Below, piece after piece: positions 11,883 through 23,200 of a DNA stretch of 64,000 nucleotides. This stretch comes from Monodelphis domestica (lineage: Eukaryota; Chordata; Mammalia; Didelphimorphia; Didelphidae), in assembly GCF_027887165.1 (NCBI RefSeq), contig NC_077235.1:4905378-4969377 (forward strand), given 5' to 3'. Under the pieces are notes generated by a model that was given only the letters and a program-made list of their open reading frames with translations, did not search any database and was not told where the DNA came from. The translations under genes were made by a program, and so were the position numbers. The stretch's first letter is position 1; each line of letters begins with the position of its first letter.

Positions 11883-12863
11883 GGACCCAAGAATACCTTC
11901 CTCCCTGGGCTAGCTTTGGTTGTTAAGCCTGCCAAGGGTCAGTACCTCCCAGGAAGTCTTGGTCACCAAAGCAGAGGTGAAGGCCACCCAGTCCCCTATC
12001 TGGCAGACGGATCAACTGGGGCCCAGGGATGGTCCAAAGTTTCATGCTCTGAATGACCCGAGTGATCCTGGGTTCGGGTCTAGACTCACAATGACCCTGG
12101 GATCGTGACTTCAGGCTCCATTATCCTCATCACACCTTCCTACCCGATTAGGAGGCTGAAGCTGTGGCAGGATTGCCCAAGGTGGGCCCTGGGCTACAGG
12201 GCCGCCCATGTGTGGGGAGGGGCCACCCCGGGGTGTGAGTGTGTGCAGTGCCACCCTGGAGTGTAGGCTTTGCAATGAGCTTAGCCCTGTGTTGAACACC
12301 CCTCCCCGCCCCTGCAATTCCCCCTGCTGTCAGTAGAGCAGGGAAAGAGGGGACCAAGAGCAGGAGGCAGCACCCTGGAGTCTCCCCCAAGCAGGCTCCA
12401 AAGATTTGGGGACACAGTGCTTCCATATGAAGGCAAGCTCCCAGCCTGGCATCTGTGTGCTGCAGCAGGGACCCGAGAGGTGCAAAATCTCCAGCATGGC
12501 AGGGGTAGGCTGAGGACCAGGGAGCTGGGATTATGGCAGGGGGTTGCTGCTGGCATGCATGGCCCCCTGCCCCCTGCCTCTGCCCAAGGGGGCCAGGAAG
12601 GGCGAAGTCTGCCAGTGTGGTAGCCCCTGACTTCACGGCCTCATGTCTGGCTGCCCCCCACCCCCATCTGGGGGAACCAGCTAAGAAGGAGGCACAGTTG
12701 GGGCCATCCCTGCTGTGCTGGCCTGGCTGGCTGAAGTAGGTCACTGTTTGCTGCTTTGCTATGCTGGGCCTGAAGGATGGGGCCCCCCACTAACTCCTGG
12801 CTGCCCTCCCTCACCCACCCTGACGACCGCTCACAAAAGTCACCAAAGGAGCAAGAGAACTTT

Positions 12864-12869
12864 TTTATT
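12864..12869 (-). terminator. Polyadenylation signal AATAAA of gene 1
   Basis: On the minus strand the sequence is TTTAGCAATAAAAAAGTTCT, followed by a GT-rich stretch ('ggtgacttttgtgagcggtcg') suited to a downstream cleavage element. It lies about 335 bp after the gene 1 stop codon. The same hexamer and surroundings occur at 49,741-49,746 after gene 5. Confidence 0.75.
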
Positions 12870-13201
12870 GCTAAATATGCAGAGAAAAGCAAGGCGAGCT
12901 AAGGGAGCCCAACTTGGAGGCTTTGCTGAGGGGTGGGGTGTGGGAGCCTCCTAGGGGGGCTATAGGGAAGGGGGGCAGCCCCTGCAGGGGGTTCTCCCTA
13001 AAGAGGAGGTCACCTGCAAGAGAGCTGAACTGGGGACAACTGGGAGCATGAGCTGGGGATGCTGGGAGAGGGGACCAGGTGAGCGTGGCTCTAGGACAAG
13101 GGCCCAGGTGGCATGGGGAGGGGGCCCCCCACCCTTGTAGATGCTGGAGGGCTCTGCTGCTGCAGCTCCGGCGCCGTCACTCTGGTCCAGGCTCGATCCC
13201 T

Positions 13202-13886
13202 CTAAGCAGACTTGCCGGCAGCACTGCCACCGCTGCCACTGCTGCCGCTGCTACCAGCACCCTCAGCAGAAGCAGCCTTGGCACCCCCCTTGAACTTCTT
13301 CTGGCCCTTGCCACCCTGGTGCTGAGGCTGCTGCTGGACTGGTGGCTGAGAAAGGGGCAGCTTCTCGGACTTCTCCACCTTGCCAGGCTTCTCGCCTTTA
13401 CCGGACTTCTCCAGCTTCTCCGGCTTCTCGGCTTTCTCCAGCTTCTCCTTGTTCCCCTCTGTCAGCAAACCAGCCTCTCTGGTGAACTTATCCATCCTCT
13501 CGAGCAGGATATCCACTTTCTGCTCGATCTTGGCCAGATCTTTGCGGATTCCCTGCTGATCCTCGCCCTTCCCTTTGGAGGACTTGGGGTTGGGGCTTCG
13601 CTGGCCAGCCTTGGCGCCAGAGCCAGCTTTGCCCTTGCCCTTGGAGCTGCCTGATAATCAAAAAGGGACAAAGATGGTCACGGTCTGGTTAGTGGAGCCT
13701 TGGAGGGCCCAGGGTGCACCTGCCCTCCCACCCCCCACTGGGGACTGCCAGTCACCTCTCCTGAGTCAGAGCCCCCACCCCGAGGGGTCCCCCAGGGAGC
13801 ACTCACTTGGACACACTGGCACTTTTCCACAGGCCCAACATAGCTAAGGGTAAGGAAGTAGCAGAGCCTTGGACTTGAACCCAGGC

Positions 13887-13918
<32 letters not shown>

Positions 13919-15279
13919 CTGTCTCTCTCTCTCTCTCCCTGGATTCACTCAGACTTGTCAGGCAGAGAAGATGGGCCGGCTTTCTGTCCCTCCTCTCCTC
14001 CCCCCTTTTGCAGCCCCCCTCCAGACCTCTTAGGTGCTGCCCCCCACTGTGAGCCTTGCCCCCTCCAGCCCTCCCTATCCAGGCACCTGAGTCATGTGCC
14101 TAAAGCCTAGCCCTGCCCCCTCCAATCCTTATGCTGCCCCTCCCTCCACCCCCCCCCCCCAGGGACCAGCCCTGATTCTGCACTGCTTGCAGTGGCAGCC
14201 CATCCCCCCTGCCTCAGTGGTCTTCTCTTCCCTCTAGGCTCTGCTCCTGCCTCATCTGCTTGAGGACACCTTTCTGGGGGTCCCTTCTTTCACCCATACA
14301 AGATGAGGAGCTGAGGCCCCCTATGCACCCCCAGCCCTAAGCTCACTTTCCCAGCACCCTATGCCCCACCCCAGGCCATGCGGCTCCCTCCACTTCCCCA
14401 GTGCCTCCCCTGGCCCTGGGCCCCTCCCCCAGGCCATGCGGCTCCCCCCCCCCCATGCCCTGAGTCCACTTCTCCAGCGCTCCCCCCCAGCCCTCTGGGC
14501 CTCACTGCCTCCTCTGGGGCCTCAGTTTCTGGCTCGGAGTGGAGTAGGGCAGCTAGGAAGGTTTGCGGCCTGCCAGTCTCTAAAAGCCTCCATTGCCCCC
14601 TGCTGTGCTGTGGGGGGAGGGGCAGCCGGGAGCAGGTGGGGTGGGGGGGCAGCTTCTCCTGTCCTCACTGGCCTCTGAGAGCTCTCTGGGCCTCAGTTTC
14701 TGGCTGGGAGTGGAGTAGAGCAGCTAGGAAGGTTTGCGGCCTGCCAGTCTCTAAAAGCCTCCATTGCCCCCTGCTGTGCTGTGGGGGGAGGGGCAGCCGG
14801 GAGCAGGTGGGGTGGGGGGGCAGCTTCTCCTGTCCTCACTGGCCTTTGAGAGCTCTCTGGCCCCCTGTGCCCTTGGCCTTGGCTGCTCCCCAGGAGCCTC
14901 CTCGCCCCCCACCCCCAGAAGGGTCCTGCTGGCCCTAATCTGCTTTTGCCCCCCGCTGGGCCCTGCACTTACCTTTGGCCACCTCCTGGCCTGCAGCGAT
15001 CTCAGAACCAGAGTCACAGCTGGTGGACTGCTCGGCGGAAGCACCTTCTGCAGACTGGCCCGAGCCCGAGCCGGAGCCAGAGCCTGCCTGAGCGGCCCCC
15101 TGGAAAGAGACTTTCTTGGGGGTGGCAGGGGCCGGCTGGCCTGCCTCCCGGCTCTCCCTGGGGGCCCGGCTCAGGCTGGGCCAGTTCCACTCGTCATTGT
15201 CCACCTTGATGTCGCCGCTGCCGCCCTCAGGGTCGCCGCTCATGGTCTCAATAGCGGTTATTCGAAGTGCCTCACCCAT
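13202..15279 (-). CDS. Gene 1: RRM-less hnRNP C/RALY tail-like protein (two exons)
   Basis: Exon 1 is 15,279-14,973 and exon 2 is 13,650-13,202, giving 251 aa. The donor reads GCCAAAG|GTAAGTGC and the acceptor CTTTTTGATTATCAG|GCAGC, with a phase-1 intron of 1,322 bp. The start is the ATG of MGEALRITAIETMSGD; a second in-frame ATG lies 12 codons later. Residues 1-102 are acidic and serine/glycine-rich with no known domain. Exon 2 opens with a Lys/Gly/Ser basic stretch (GSSKGKGKAGSGAKAGQR), then the zipper-like helix IRKDLAKIEQKVDILLERM, a Lys/Glu/Pro/Leu pentad repeat (KLEKAEKPEKLEK), a Gln/Pro segment and a Gly/Ser-rich end. In hnRNP C and RALY the basic-plus-zipper segment binds RNA and drives oligomerisation; by inference this protein could oligomerise and bind RNA in the nucleus. 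No RRM is encoded. It is the mirror copy of gene 5. That reading frame and phase hold in both copies argues for a real gene; expression is unknown. Confidence 0.75.
13885..13942 (+). repeat. (TG)n then (TC)n microsatellite
   Basis: An alternating TG run is followed by a short TC run, inside the intron of gene 1. Confidence 0.9.
13935..14275 (-). other. Intron block shared by genes 1, 3 and 5
   Basis: The segment 'ggattcactcagacttgtcaggcagagaag ... ctttctgtccctcctctcctcccccctttt' recurs in the same orientation relative to the gene in the putative gene 3 intron (about 33,605-33,800). Part of it recurs in the gene 5 intron (about 48,485-48,730). It supports descent of the three genes from one duplicated unit that included the intron. 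It could also hold a splicing or regulatory element, but nothing shows that directly. Confidence 0.65.
14514..14860. repeat. Two-copy tandem duplication, 171-bp period
   Basis: The segment beginning 'ctcagtttctggctcggagtggagtag' at 14,521 is repeated from 14,692 with only a few base changes, including the G-run and 'agcttctcctgtcctcactgg'. It lies in the gene 1 intron. High identity of the two units implies a recent event. Confidence 0.9.
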
Positions 15280-15322
15280 GGACCCGGAGTCTAGGAGTGA
15301 GACGGGCGGCTCCCTGCCTGCA

Positions 15323-15330
15323 CTTATGTA
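15323..15330 (-). promoter_or_regulatory. Candidate TATA-like element of gene 1
   Basis: The minus strand reads CTAGTACATAAGTGCAGGCA about 45 bp upstream of the ATG. It is in a position comparable to, but closer and weaker than, the clear TATAAATA of gene 5. Confidence 0.35.
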
Positions 15331-17509
15331 CTAGGCAAGTGGCTACAAAAGTAGCGACTGGCTGAGCACAGGGGCCACGTCCCATTGGCTGCTGCAAGGC
15401 TCACCTCCCAACCCCCCAGCTGCCTGCCCACTCCCCCAGCCCCCAGCAACTTGCCATGCGGCCTTCGAGCAGGCTGCCCTCCCCCCTGAGGGCACCCCCG
15501 GGGCCCCGAGCCTCCCTTTGCGCTGCTGAGCACCCCTGCTATCTCCAAAAAATCTGGGGCGCCCCTGCACCCAGCCCCGGCCCTGTCACGAGGCTCCCAC
15601 CTTGGGGCTCCCCAGCAGGCTTCCTCCCCTCCCCCAGCAGCGCTTGGGAAGGGGCGTCTGGGAGAGAGCAGAGAAGCATTTGATTCAATGTTAAAACTTG
15701 CAGGCCAGGCCCAGCCCCCCAGCAGCAGCTACTCCCTGGGGGTGGGGGAGAGCAGGCTGCAAGGGAAGCAAAGAGCTCAGAGGACACACAGGGACCCCCG
15801 TGGGGACAGTCCCAGGAATGGAGCCCCTGTAGGCCCTGGGTGCCAGGGGCCCACCTGCCCCAGGCTCAGAGGGAAGGGCTCCCCAGGGGGTGCTTCTGCC
15901 CTACCCCCATCCGGGACAAGCCCTCACCCAGACCCAGGGGGCCTCCTGCTGAAGGAGGGTACCCAGTGCTCCCCGGGAGGACTCAGACTCTAGGGAAGGA
16001 GGCCTCTGCCTCCATGCAGCCTAGGAGGACCCCATGGCTCTCATTTAGGTTCCACATTTAGGCCTCCTCTGTGGGGGGCCTCCTCTGTGACAGGGCACGA
16101 TGGCCCTTGACACCCCTAAAGGGAGCCCCAAGTCTCTCAGGCACCCCCAGCCTCCTCTTATCCTGAGTCTAGAGCCCCAGGGCCTCAAAGCATGTCCAGC
16201 GTTCTCCCCAAGAGGGAGGCCCTGCTCTGAGCGCTCTGCAGGCCCTCCTTTGTCTTTCCCAAACTGGGACCCTGAGAGGTGAAGGCTCCACTCCAGGTGT
16301 CCTGGCTGCCCCCAGTGAGCCCCATGAGGCTCTCAGCCCCCTCCTGTCAGGCCCTGGGGCTGCCTCACCTTGTGCCCCCTGACGCGGCCTGGAGAGAGGG
16401 GTGCGCCTCGTTTGGGCCACACTGGATGCTCAGGGAGAGCCTGCAGCCCACTGGCATCTCCTGGGGGACTGCTGGCCAAGCTGGGCTCTCCCCCAAACCC
16501 AGACTGTCTTCTCCGCCCTAAGGCTAAAGAGCTGACCCCTGGGGGCTGGATCCAGTGGTCTGACCCAAGCCATTGCATGCTCTGGGGTGGTGCCCCATCC
16601 TCTAGCCTAACCCTGCCTTGGCCACCCCTTTCCCTTTGGGCTCCCCTGTTCACAGGTGAGGAGATGGGGTCCTTGGACTTTGGGGACACGGTGAACCACC
16701 CGGGCCCAGTGTAGGCCCTTGGGCCCTGCCCCCGGCTGCCGGGGACCTCCTCCCAGCTGCCCTGGCCCCCCTGAGACACCCGACACCCGTCTGGGCCCAG
16801 CCCTGGCACCCGCTCTGGGCTCTGCTCATGCTTTTCTCCCCTGGGCTCCAAGGCCGCCCGGTGAGGCCCATGGCTTTGGGCAAGGGGCCCGGCCCGCAGG
16901 AGCCTCTCTTTCCCCCTCTGCCCAGTGCCCGGTGGGCCTGAGGGCCTCCACCGTCCCTTCCCACAGGAAATGTAAGGAGATGCTGGGAGCCGGGCCCTCC
17001 CTCACCCCGGGGGCGCCCTGCTGCCCCCCACTGCCTCAGTTCTTGGCCCCCCGGCCACCCCTCGTGCCTCCAGGACAGGCCTGGCTGCAGCCTCAGTGGG
17101 CCTTTGGCTCATGCTTTGTCCCCTGGGGCTCTCTTCCTGGCCCCCCCGCCCCCCGCCGCTGGCCCAGCTCCATCCAGCCCGAAGGTCAGCTCGCTTGGTG
17201 TTGCAAACACGGGCACACAGAGCACGGGGCCCGGGACCGCCGGGTCCCTCTGGAGGCTCCCAGCATCCGTGGCCTTCCTCCCCCTCCGCCCAGGCCCAGG
17301 GTGGCCTTCCTCCCCCTCCGCCCAGGCCCAGGCTCCGTGTTGCTCTTTGGGGCAAACAATGCTCAGATAAGGCAGTGGCAACACAGGAGGTCCAGGCTGT
17401 CCCCGGGGGCCTGTGAAGCGCGCAGGGAGTGCAGTCTCACGCGCCGCGCAGGAGGTGGGAGGCCCAGGAGGCCGCTCTTTGTAGCAAAAGAAGCGAGGCC
17501 AGCACGTCT

Positions 17510-17552
17510 TGTCTGTCTCCCTGCCTGCCTGCCCGCCCGCCCGCCCGCCCGG
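17510..17552. repeat. Short CTGCC/CCGCC-type tandem tract
   Basis: A run of CCTGCCTG then CCGCCCGCCCG units lies in the GC-rich part of the left arm. It is mirrored at about 45,712-45,750. Confidence 0.7.
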
Positions 17553-18029
17553 GACTCCCTCTGCCAGCCTCCCTCCCCCGTGGCCAGAGCATGCTCCAGG
17601 CCTGCCCATGTCAGCACGGCTCCAGGGCCCGGGGGCTAATCTCGGCCAGCTCCCCTCCTGCCGGGACTCGGGCCTGGCCCTCGTGCCTCCCTCCCCCGGG
17701 GTCTTTCTGTTCTGGACGGGCACCCCCAGGTGCCCAGAGCGGGGCTCTTATCACGCCCGCCTCGCTCCCTCCTCCCCGCTGTGGCGCGGCCGGCCGCAGC
17801 CCAAGCAGGCTGCCCGGGAGCTCGCCCTTGGCAGCACACAGGCCCTTTGTTCCCGGGAAGGAGAGGAGCAGATGCGGGTCCAGGGCTTGGAGGCCAGAAG
17901 GAGACAAGAGGTTTTGTTGCAGTTTCCCTGCGGCCTTGTGCTCCCTGGCAGCCAGAGGCCCAAGCCTTGGGGACCAGCTCAGCAGGGGGCCCTCAAGTGG
18001 GAGGGGGGCCACTACGGCCTGCATGAGAC

Positions 18030-18473
18030 TCAGGGAGGGGGGCCACCAAGCCCTCCATCGGCTCGGGAAGGGGGGCCACCAAGCCCTCCATAAGGCCCGA
18101 GGCAGAGGGGCCACTGACCCCTCCATAGGCTCAGGGAGGGGGGCCACTGACCCCTCCATAGGCTCAGGGAGGGGGGCCACTGATCCCTCCATAGGCTCGG
18201 GGAGGGGGGCCACTGACCCCTCCATAGGCTCGGGGAGGGGGGCCACTGACCCCTCCATAGGCTCGGGGAGGGGGGCCACTGACCCCTTAATAAGGCTCGG
18301 GGAGGGGGGCCACTGACCCCTTCATAGGCTCGGGGAGGGGGGCCACTGACCCCTCCATAGGCTCGGGGAGGGGGGCCACAGATCCCTCCATAGGCTTGGG
18401 GAGGGGGGCCACAGATCCCTCCATAGGCTTGGGGAGGGGGGCCACTGATTCTTCCATAGGCTCCAGGTGGGGG
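18030..18473. repeat. 33-bp GC-rich minisatellite, left arm (about 13 units)
   Basis: The unit is roughly CCACTGACCCCTCCATAGGC plus TCGGGGAGGGGGG, 33 bp, repeated head to tail with small variants (31-36 bp). Because 33 is a multiple of 3, all frames stay open as an 11-residue repeat, which explains the long open frames here; I do not regard them as genes. The mirror array in the right arm (44,325-45,240) has about twice as many units. Confidence 0.92.
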
Positions 18474-19441
18474 CATTTTCACTTGGAAAGAAAACCTCAT
18501 GGGGTCCTCGCCTCCTTTCCTCACGTTTTCATTTCTTCTGTTGGGTCTCTCCCAAAGGGGCCCCTATCTAGTTCTGGGCGCGGCGGGGAGTCTCGTGGGG
18601 CTGGACCGCCTGGTGCTCGTCAGCCCTCCTCTACAGCAGTGTCTCTGCTTTGACAGAGGGGGAAACAGAGGCACATGGCTGGTCCCTGGCTCCCGGGATC
18701 AGAGAATGCTCCCCCTGGAGCTGAGCCAGAGCAGCTCCTCGGTCCCTAGAGAGGACGGCCTCAGCTAAGGCCACGCCGGCGCTTGGCTCCTAGAACGTGG
18801 GGCCGGCAGAGACCCGGCCTCCTTTCTTTCAGCCCTGTGATGGGGCAGAAGGACGAATGGGGCCCAAAGAGGCCGGGGGGCGGCCCCAGGTCCCACGGCT
18901 TTCTGACCCGCCAGCTGTGCCCTTCCACCGGCCTAGAGGCTTAGGCCCTGGCCGGAGCTCCTCACTCCCCGGCCCCGGGATTCCCTCCCTCCTCCTGATC
19001 CCCAGCCCTGCCACGGGCCTGGGCCCGAGGGCCTCGTGGGGCCGCTGCCTGCCCCGAAGGAGCTCAGAGCGAGCGTGCTGGGCCGGGCTCCTGGGGCGCC
19101 GTCTCGGGGCAAGGGCTGGCTGCCCTGGGCTACTGCTCGAGCCAGTGCTTGGAGCTGCCCGGGCCCCGGGAGCCCGCTCCCTAGCCCACAGCGCCTTGCC
19201 AAGAGCTTCACCTCTCCCCTTGGGCCTGGGCCTAGGGAAGGTGTCTGCTTGGAGGCAGCTCTCCTGGGCATCCTCCTCCAGCTCCTTCCCTTTGGGGGTC
19301 CTGGCTGCGCAGGGTTCCTGCCCCTTCCCTGGCCGGGGACCAGCATTACTGCAGGCCCCCGGACAGAGCAGGGCTGTGCTGGGTTCAAGCTCTCTGAGGC
19401 CCAGCCAGCCAGGCCCCGAGGAAGCCTCCTGGCCCTGGGAG

Positions 19442-19935
19442 TGTAGGTGTGGAGCGTGTTCCCTCCTCTGCTCTCATTACTGACTCCCCCCCCCCCTGTC
19501 TTTCTTGAAGTGCCTCCTTGGGAGTCAGGAGCATTCCCCATGCCCTCTTCCTTCCAGTGCCTCCCCACTGGCCAACAGTCCCAGTCTTGCCTAGTTCATA
19601 TGGATTGCTTGGCATGTTATCTCCGCCAAGACTTGAAGTCCTTGGCAGCAGGAACCATCTTTTGCCTCTTCTTGTACCCCCCAAACTTAGCACATTGTGG
19701 GTGCCTGCTGTGTATTGACTGGGTTCTTGGAGCTCTGTATGGGAGGGCTGGCCAGGAAGAGGCCAGCTTTGGGGATATCCTCCTGCTGCTGCCTTGCCTG
19801 ACCTGGGCTTCCAGGGTCTTTGCCACTTTCCGATGCTGGGTCCGAGGGACGGAGACTTCCCGCCTACCTGGCTTTTGTTTCCCCACTCGCCCCTCCACAC
19901 ACCCCTTTAAAAGAAGACCAAACCAAAGAAAGAAC
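19442..19935. other. Spacer edge between left arm and gene 2; nothing recognised
   Basis: Sequence identity with the right arm stops near 19,441. I see no exon or repeat up to the gene 2 polyadenylation site. Confidence 0.4.
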
Positions 19936-19943
19936 AATTTTTT

Positions 19944-19949
19944 TTTATT
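19944..19949 (-). terminator. Polyadenylation signal AATAAA of gene 2
   Basis: The minus strand reads GCATAAAAAAAATAAAAAAA, then 'ttgttctttctttggtttggt'. The downstream 'ttggtttggt' also follows the signal of gene 3, which suggests homologous 3' ends. It lies about 290 bp after the gene 2 stop. Confidence 0.65.
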
Positions 19950-20241
19950 TTTTTTATGCTTTCCAACTTAACAAGGCAAAATTCAGGGGTCAAAATTGAA
20001 TTTTTTGGTATGAATAGACCCTTTGCAAACAGCTGAAGTGGGGAACCTGGAGACACAAAGGTGGAGGACACTAGTGAGCATGTGCTCGAAGATCTCAAGG
20101 GAGAGGGCCTGGTGAGAATGGCTCTAGGACATGGGCTCCGGATGTCACCTTCTGCTCCATCGTCCTGAGCCATCTCAGTTGGTCCTGTCAGCCTTGGTCT
20201 TCAGTGGTCCTCTCTTCCAGGTGACCCCCTTCTAAACAGAC

Positions 20242-23200
20242 TCAATTGCTATCTTTGCGGCCACCACTGTCGCCGCTGCCACTACCACTGCCCTCAGCTG
20301 CCCCGGCGTAGATTCTGCGCTTCTGTATGGTTTTGCGGGCCCGCTGCTTCTTCACCCTCTCTTTCTTCTCCTCCACCTGAGGCAGTGGGATCGCTTTCTC
20401 CGTAACCATCTCTTCTTCCCACTTCTGCCTGATGACTTTCACTTGGGAGGTTTCTGGCCCAGAATCGTCATCCTGGTTGTTCTCATGAAGGATGATGCTC
20501 TCCTTTTGTACCTCATAGAACTCGTCTGTCAAAAAAACAAGCGAACAAATTGGCGCAAAGTTAGTATCGATGGCCAACACAAGTGGCTCCCAGAGCATCT
20601 TCTATCTGGCATCTCCTTTGGTCCTCCCACCAGCCCTGGGAGGCTGCCAGGTATGCTGGGCATGGGATTGCCTTTTGGTCAACCTGAGCCTGCATACAGA
20701 GTATCAAAGGGTTGAACGTGGAAGACATTTTCGAAACCACTGAGTCAAGTCTCTTGCCCATTTCTAGAGTGAACTGAGGGCCAAAAACTTACCGAAGCTC
20801 TGATGATTCCTGATGAAGAACAAACCTGTCTGAGATAGACATGTCAGTAGGTGTCAAAAGGCTATCTAGGAAACTATGTCAGTCCCTTGGGCCCTTCCAA
20901 GGGAAATGAGTGAAGATTCAACTAGTTAGGAGGAAGAAAGGGCTCGGGAAGCCAGATGAGGGATGTCTGAGCTACGTCTCGGGGGATGACCCCCTAACAG
21001 TAAAGGACAGAGATGAGGCTGGGAGCTTGGAGAGCTTCTGTGGCAACCCGCCTCCACCCTGAGCCCACCCCCTACCTTCTTCATAAACTGTGGTCCCAGA
21101 AACGGCCTTTTTCTTCAGAACTTGCATCTTGGTGAGCTTTCTTTTCTTGGCCTGGCGTTTCTGCTTGATCTCAATTTTTTCAACCGAGGACAGCAGAGAA
21201 TCCACTTTATATTTAATCTTGCTCAACTCTTTCTTGACGTTGTACAGGTCATTTCCCTTCAGTCTGGCTAACTTGGCTGGGGAACCCTGGTGCTCAGACA
21301 TGAAAGTAGGGACCCTTGTGGTTTTACAGATCCTCTTGGCTGTTAAGAAAAATGATCATCAGAATTACAATGATGACACTTGTGCGTTTCAGTGGAATCA
21401 GACAAAAAGGCAAAAAGGCAGAGGCCTGGTCTTAGGGACAGTGGGCCTGGGTTCAAATCATGCCGTGTGCCCCATGACTCCTCCTAGAAGAAGCAGACAA
21501 GAGTAATGCGGAGCACGGTTGGCAAGGTGAGAAGGAATTGATCCATGGATGGCTCTAAAGCTAACAGGTTGGATCTTCACTTCAGGAAAATCACTTTGGT
21601 GACTGAATGGAGTCAAATGGAGCCTGGATCAAAGAGAGACTACAGGCAGGCAGATGCCCTCCCTCCCCAGCAGTTATTGCAATAATTCTGACATGGTGTG
21701 ATGAGGGCCTGCACCGGGGATGGCGTGGGCTCAGAGGAGAAGAGGGGATAGATAGAGATAGATATGAGACATGTGAACAAAATGATTTGGTCACAGTTGG
21801 GGGTAAGGGAGGACGGCCCTAGGCTAGGCAGTTGCAGTGGGTAAAACAGCCTGAGTTAGGAAGGCCTAAGTTCAATACTTGCTCCAGATACTTCTCAGCT
21901 TTGTGACCTTGGGCAAGTCACTTAACTTCTGCCTGTCTCAGTTTCCTCATCTATACAACGGGGGTGGCAATCAGAATATTTATCTCTGAGGATCAAATGA
22001 GATAGGAATTGTGCCTTGTAAACACAAGGTAAATACTAGCCATAGATAGTATTAGCCTGGGACATTGGGAGGTTGGTGGTGTTTTCTCTTGGGCCTACCT
22101 ATGGTTAAGAAAGTATAAGATAGGGCAAAAGCAAACAAACCAAAATGGCGTGTCTACTACACCTGAGCGTTTGCAGAACACTTGAAGAATTCTTTATTCC
22201 TTGTTGTGTTGTGGGCCCCTTGGGCAGGCCAGGAAAGTCCTGAGACTCCTCTCACTTATGCGTTTAAGAGCATGAATGGAGTACAGATGACTACAAGGTG
22301 GGCTTTTCTTAAGATTCCCAGATTAAGAATCTCCAATTGAGGGCAACTAGGTGATTTGGTGAATAGAGTGCCAGGCCACGAGTTGGGAGGACCTGGGTTT
22401 GAATCTGCAATTAGATACTTCCTAGATGTGTGACCCTGGGCAAGTCACTTAAGCCCAGTTGCCTAACCCTGGCCATTCTTCTATCTTAAGGTTGGGTTGA
22501 TATTGAGCTTCTTTCACATTTTGGATATGGAAATCTGTGTTGTATGATGATGCACATGTAGTCTGTGGCACATTAGCTGCTATTTTGTGGAGGGTGGGGG
22601 AGGCGGGAGATAGAGAGAAAGAACATAGATCACATAACTTTAGGAAATAATTATTAAAAACTGTATTGGGGGCAGCTGGGTGGCTCAGTGGATTGAGAGC
22701 CAGGCCTAGAGATGGGAGATCCTAGGTTCCAATCTGGCCTCAGACACTTCCCAGCTGGGTGACCCTGGGCAAGTCACTTGACCCCCATTGCCTAGCCCTG
22801 ACCACTCTTCTGCCTTGGAGCCAATACACAGTATTGACTCCAAGACGGAAGGTAAGGGTTTAAAAAAAAAACTGTATTGATGTTAAAAAACACTTGAAGC
22901 AAATTTACATTTTAAAATGTTTCTGTTTTTAAAACTTTCAAGTCAAATTCAAGTTAAATTTTAAAATCTAACATTTTATTCTATTTATTTTGGGGGGTTA
23001 TAATAGTCATCTTTATTATATGAAAGGATAATTCCAATGAACAGAGCCAACTTCCTGAGTTTTTTCTCCGCCCCCCCCAGTGTGGAATCACACTGTATTT
23101 TAATGAGGCCAAATTTTCTTTGTTCCGTTCTTTTCCTTCTTTTTAGTTTTCTCTTTAAAATTTTAATAACAAATTTAATAACCAAAAAATTTAATAACAA

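Larger units (their letters stand above)
11139..19441 (+). repeat. Left arm of a large imperfect inverted repeat (palindrome)
   Basis: From 'ctggaagcctttgagcaggg' at 11,139 to 'gaagcctcctggccctggg' near 19,441, this segment reappears in reverse complement at about 43,361-51,112. Stretches such as 16.7-17.9 kb, 18.5-19.44 kb and 12.86-13.2 kb are almost identical to the other arm by eye. The first exon of gene 1 (14.97-15.28 kb) is strongly diverged. About 960 bp (roughly 11,790-12,755) have no counterpart in the right arm. The arm holds gene 1 and a 33-bp minisatellite. Confidence 0.92.

Noticed and set aside
17429-18316. Long overlapping open frames in the GC-rich arms, including across the 33-bp minisatellite, and mirror frames at 45.1-46.5 kb
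   Set aside because: High GC and a repeat unit divisible by three remove stops in several frames at once. No frame is favoured and no splice signals support a gene.
18030-18473. Resemblance to the GC-rich tandem repeats of a marsupial X-inactivation RNA (RSX type)
   Set aside because: Only the general idea of GC-rich tandem repeats fits. No sequence motif was matched and the arrays are small and in a palindrome.
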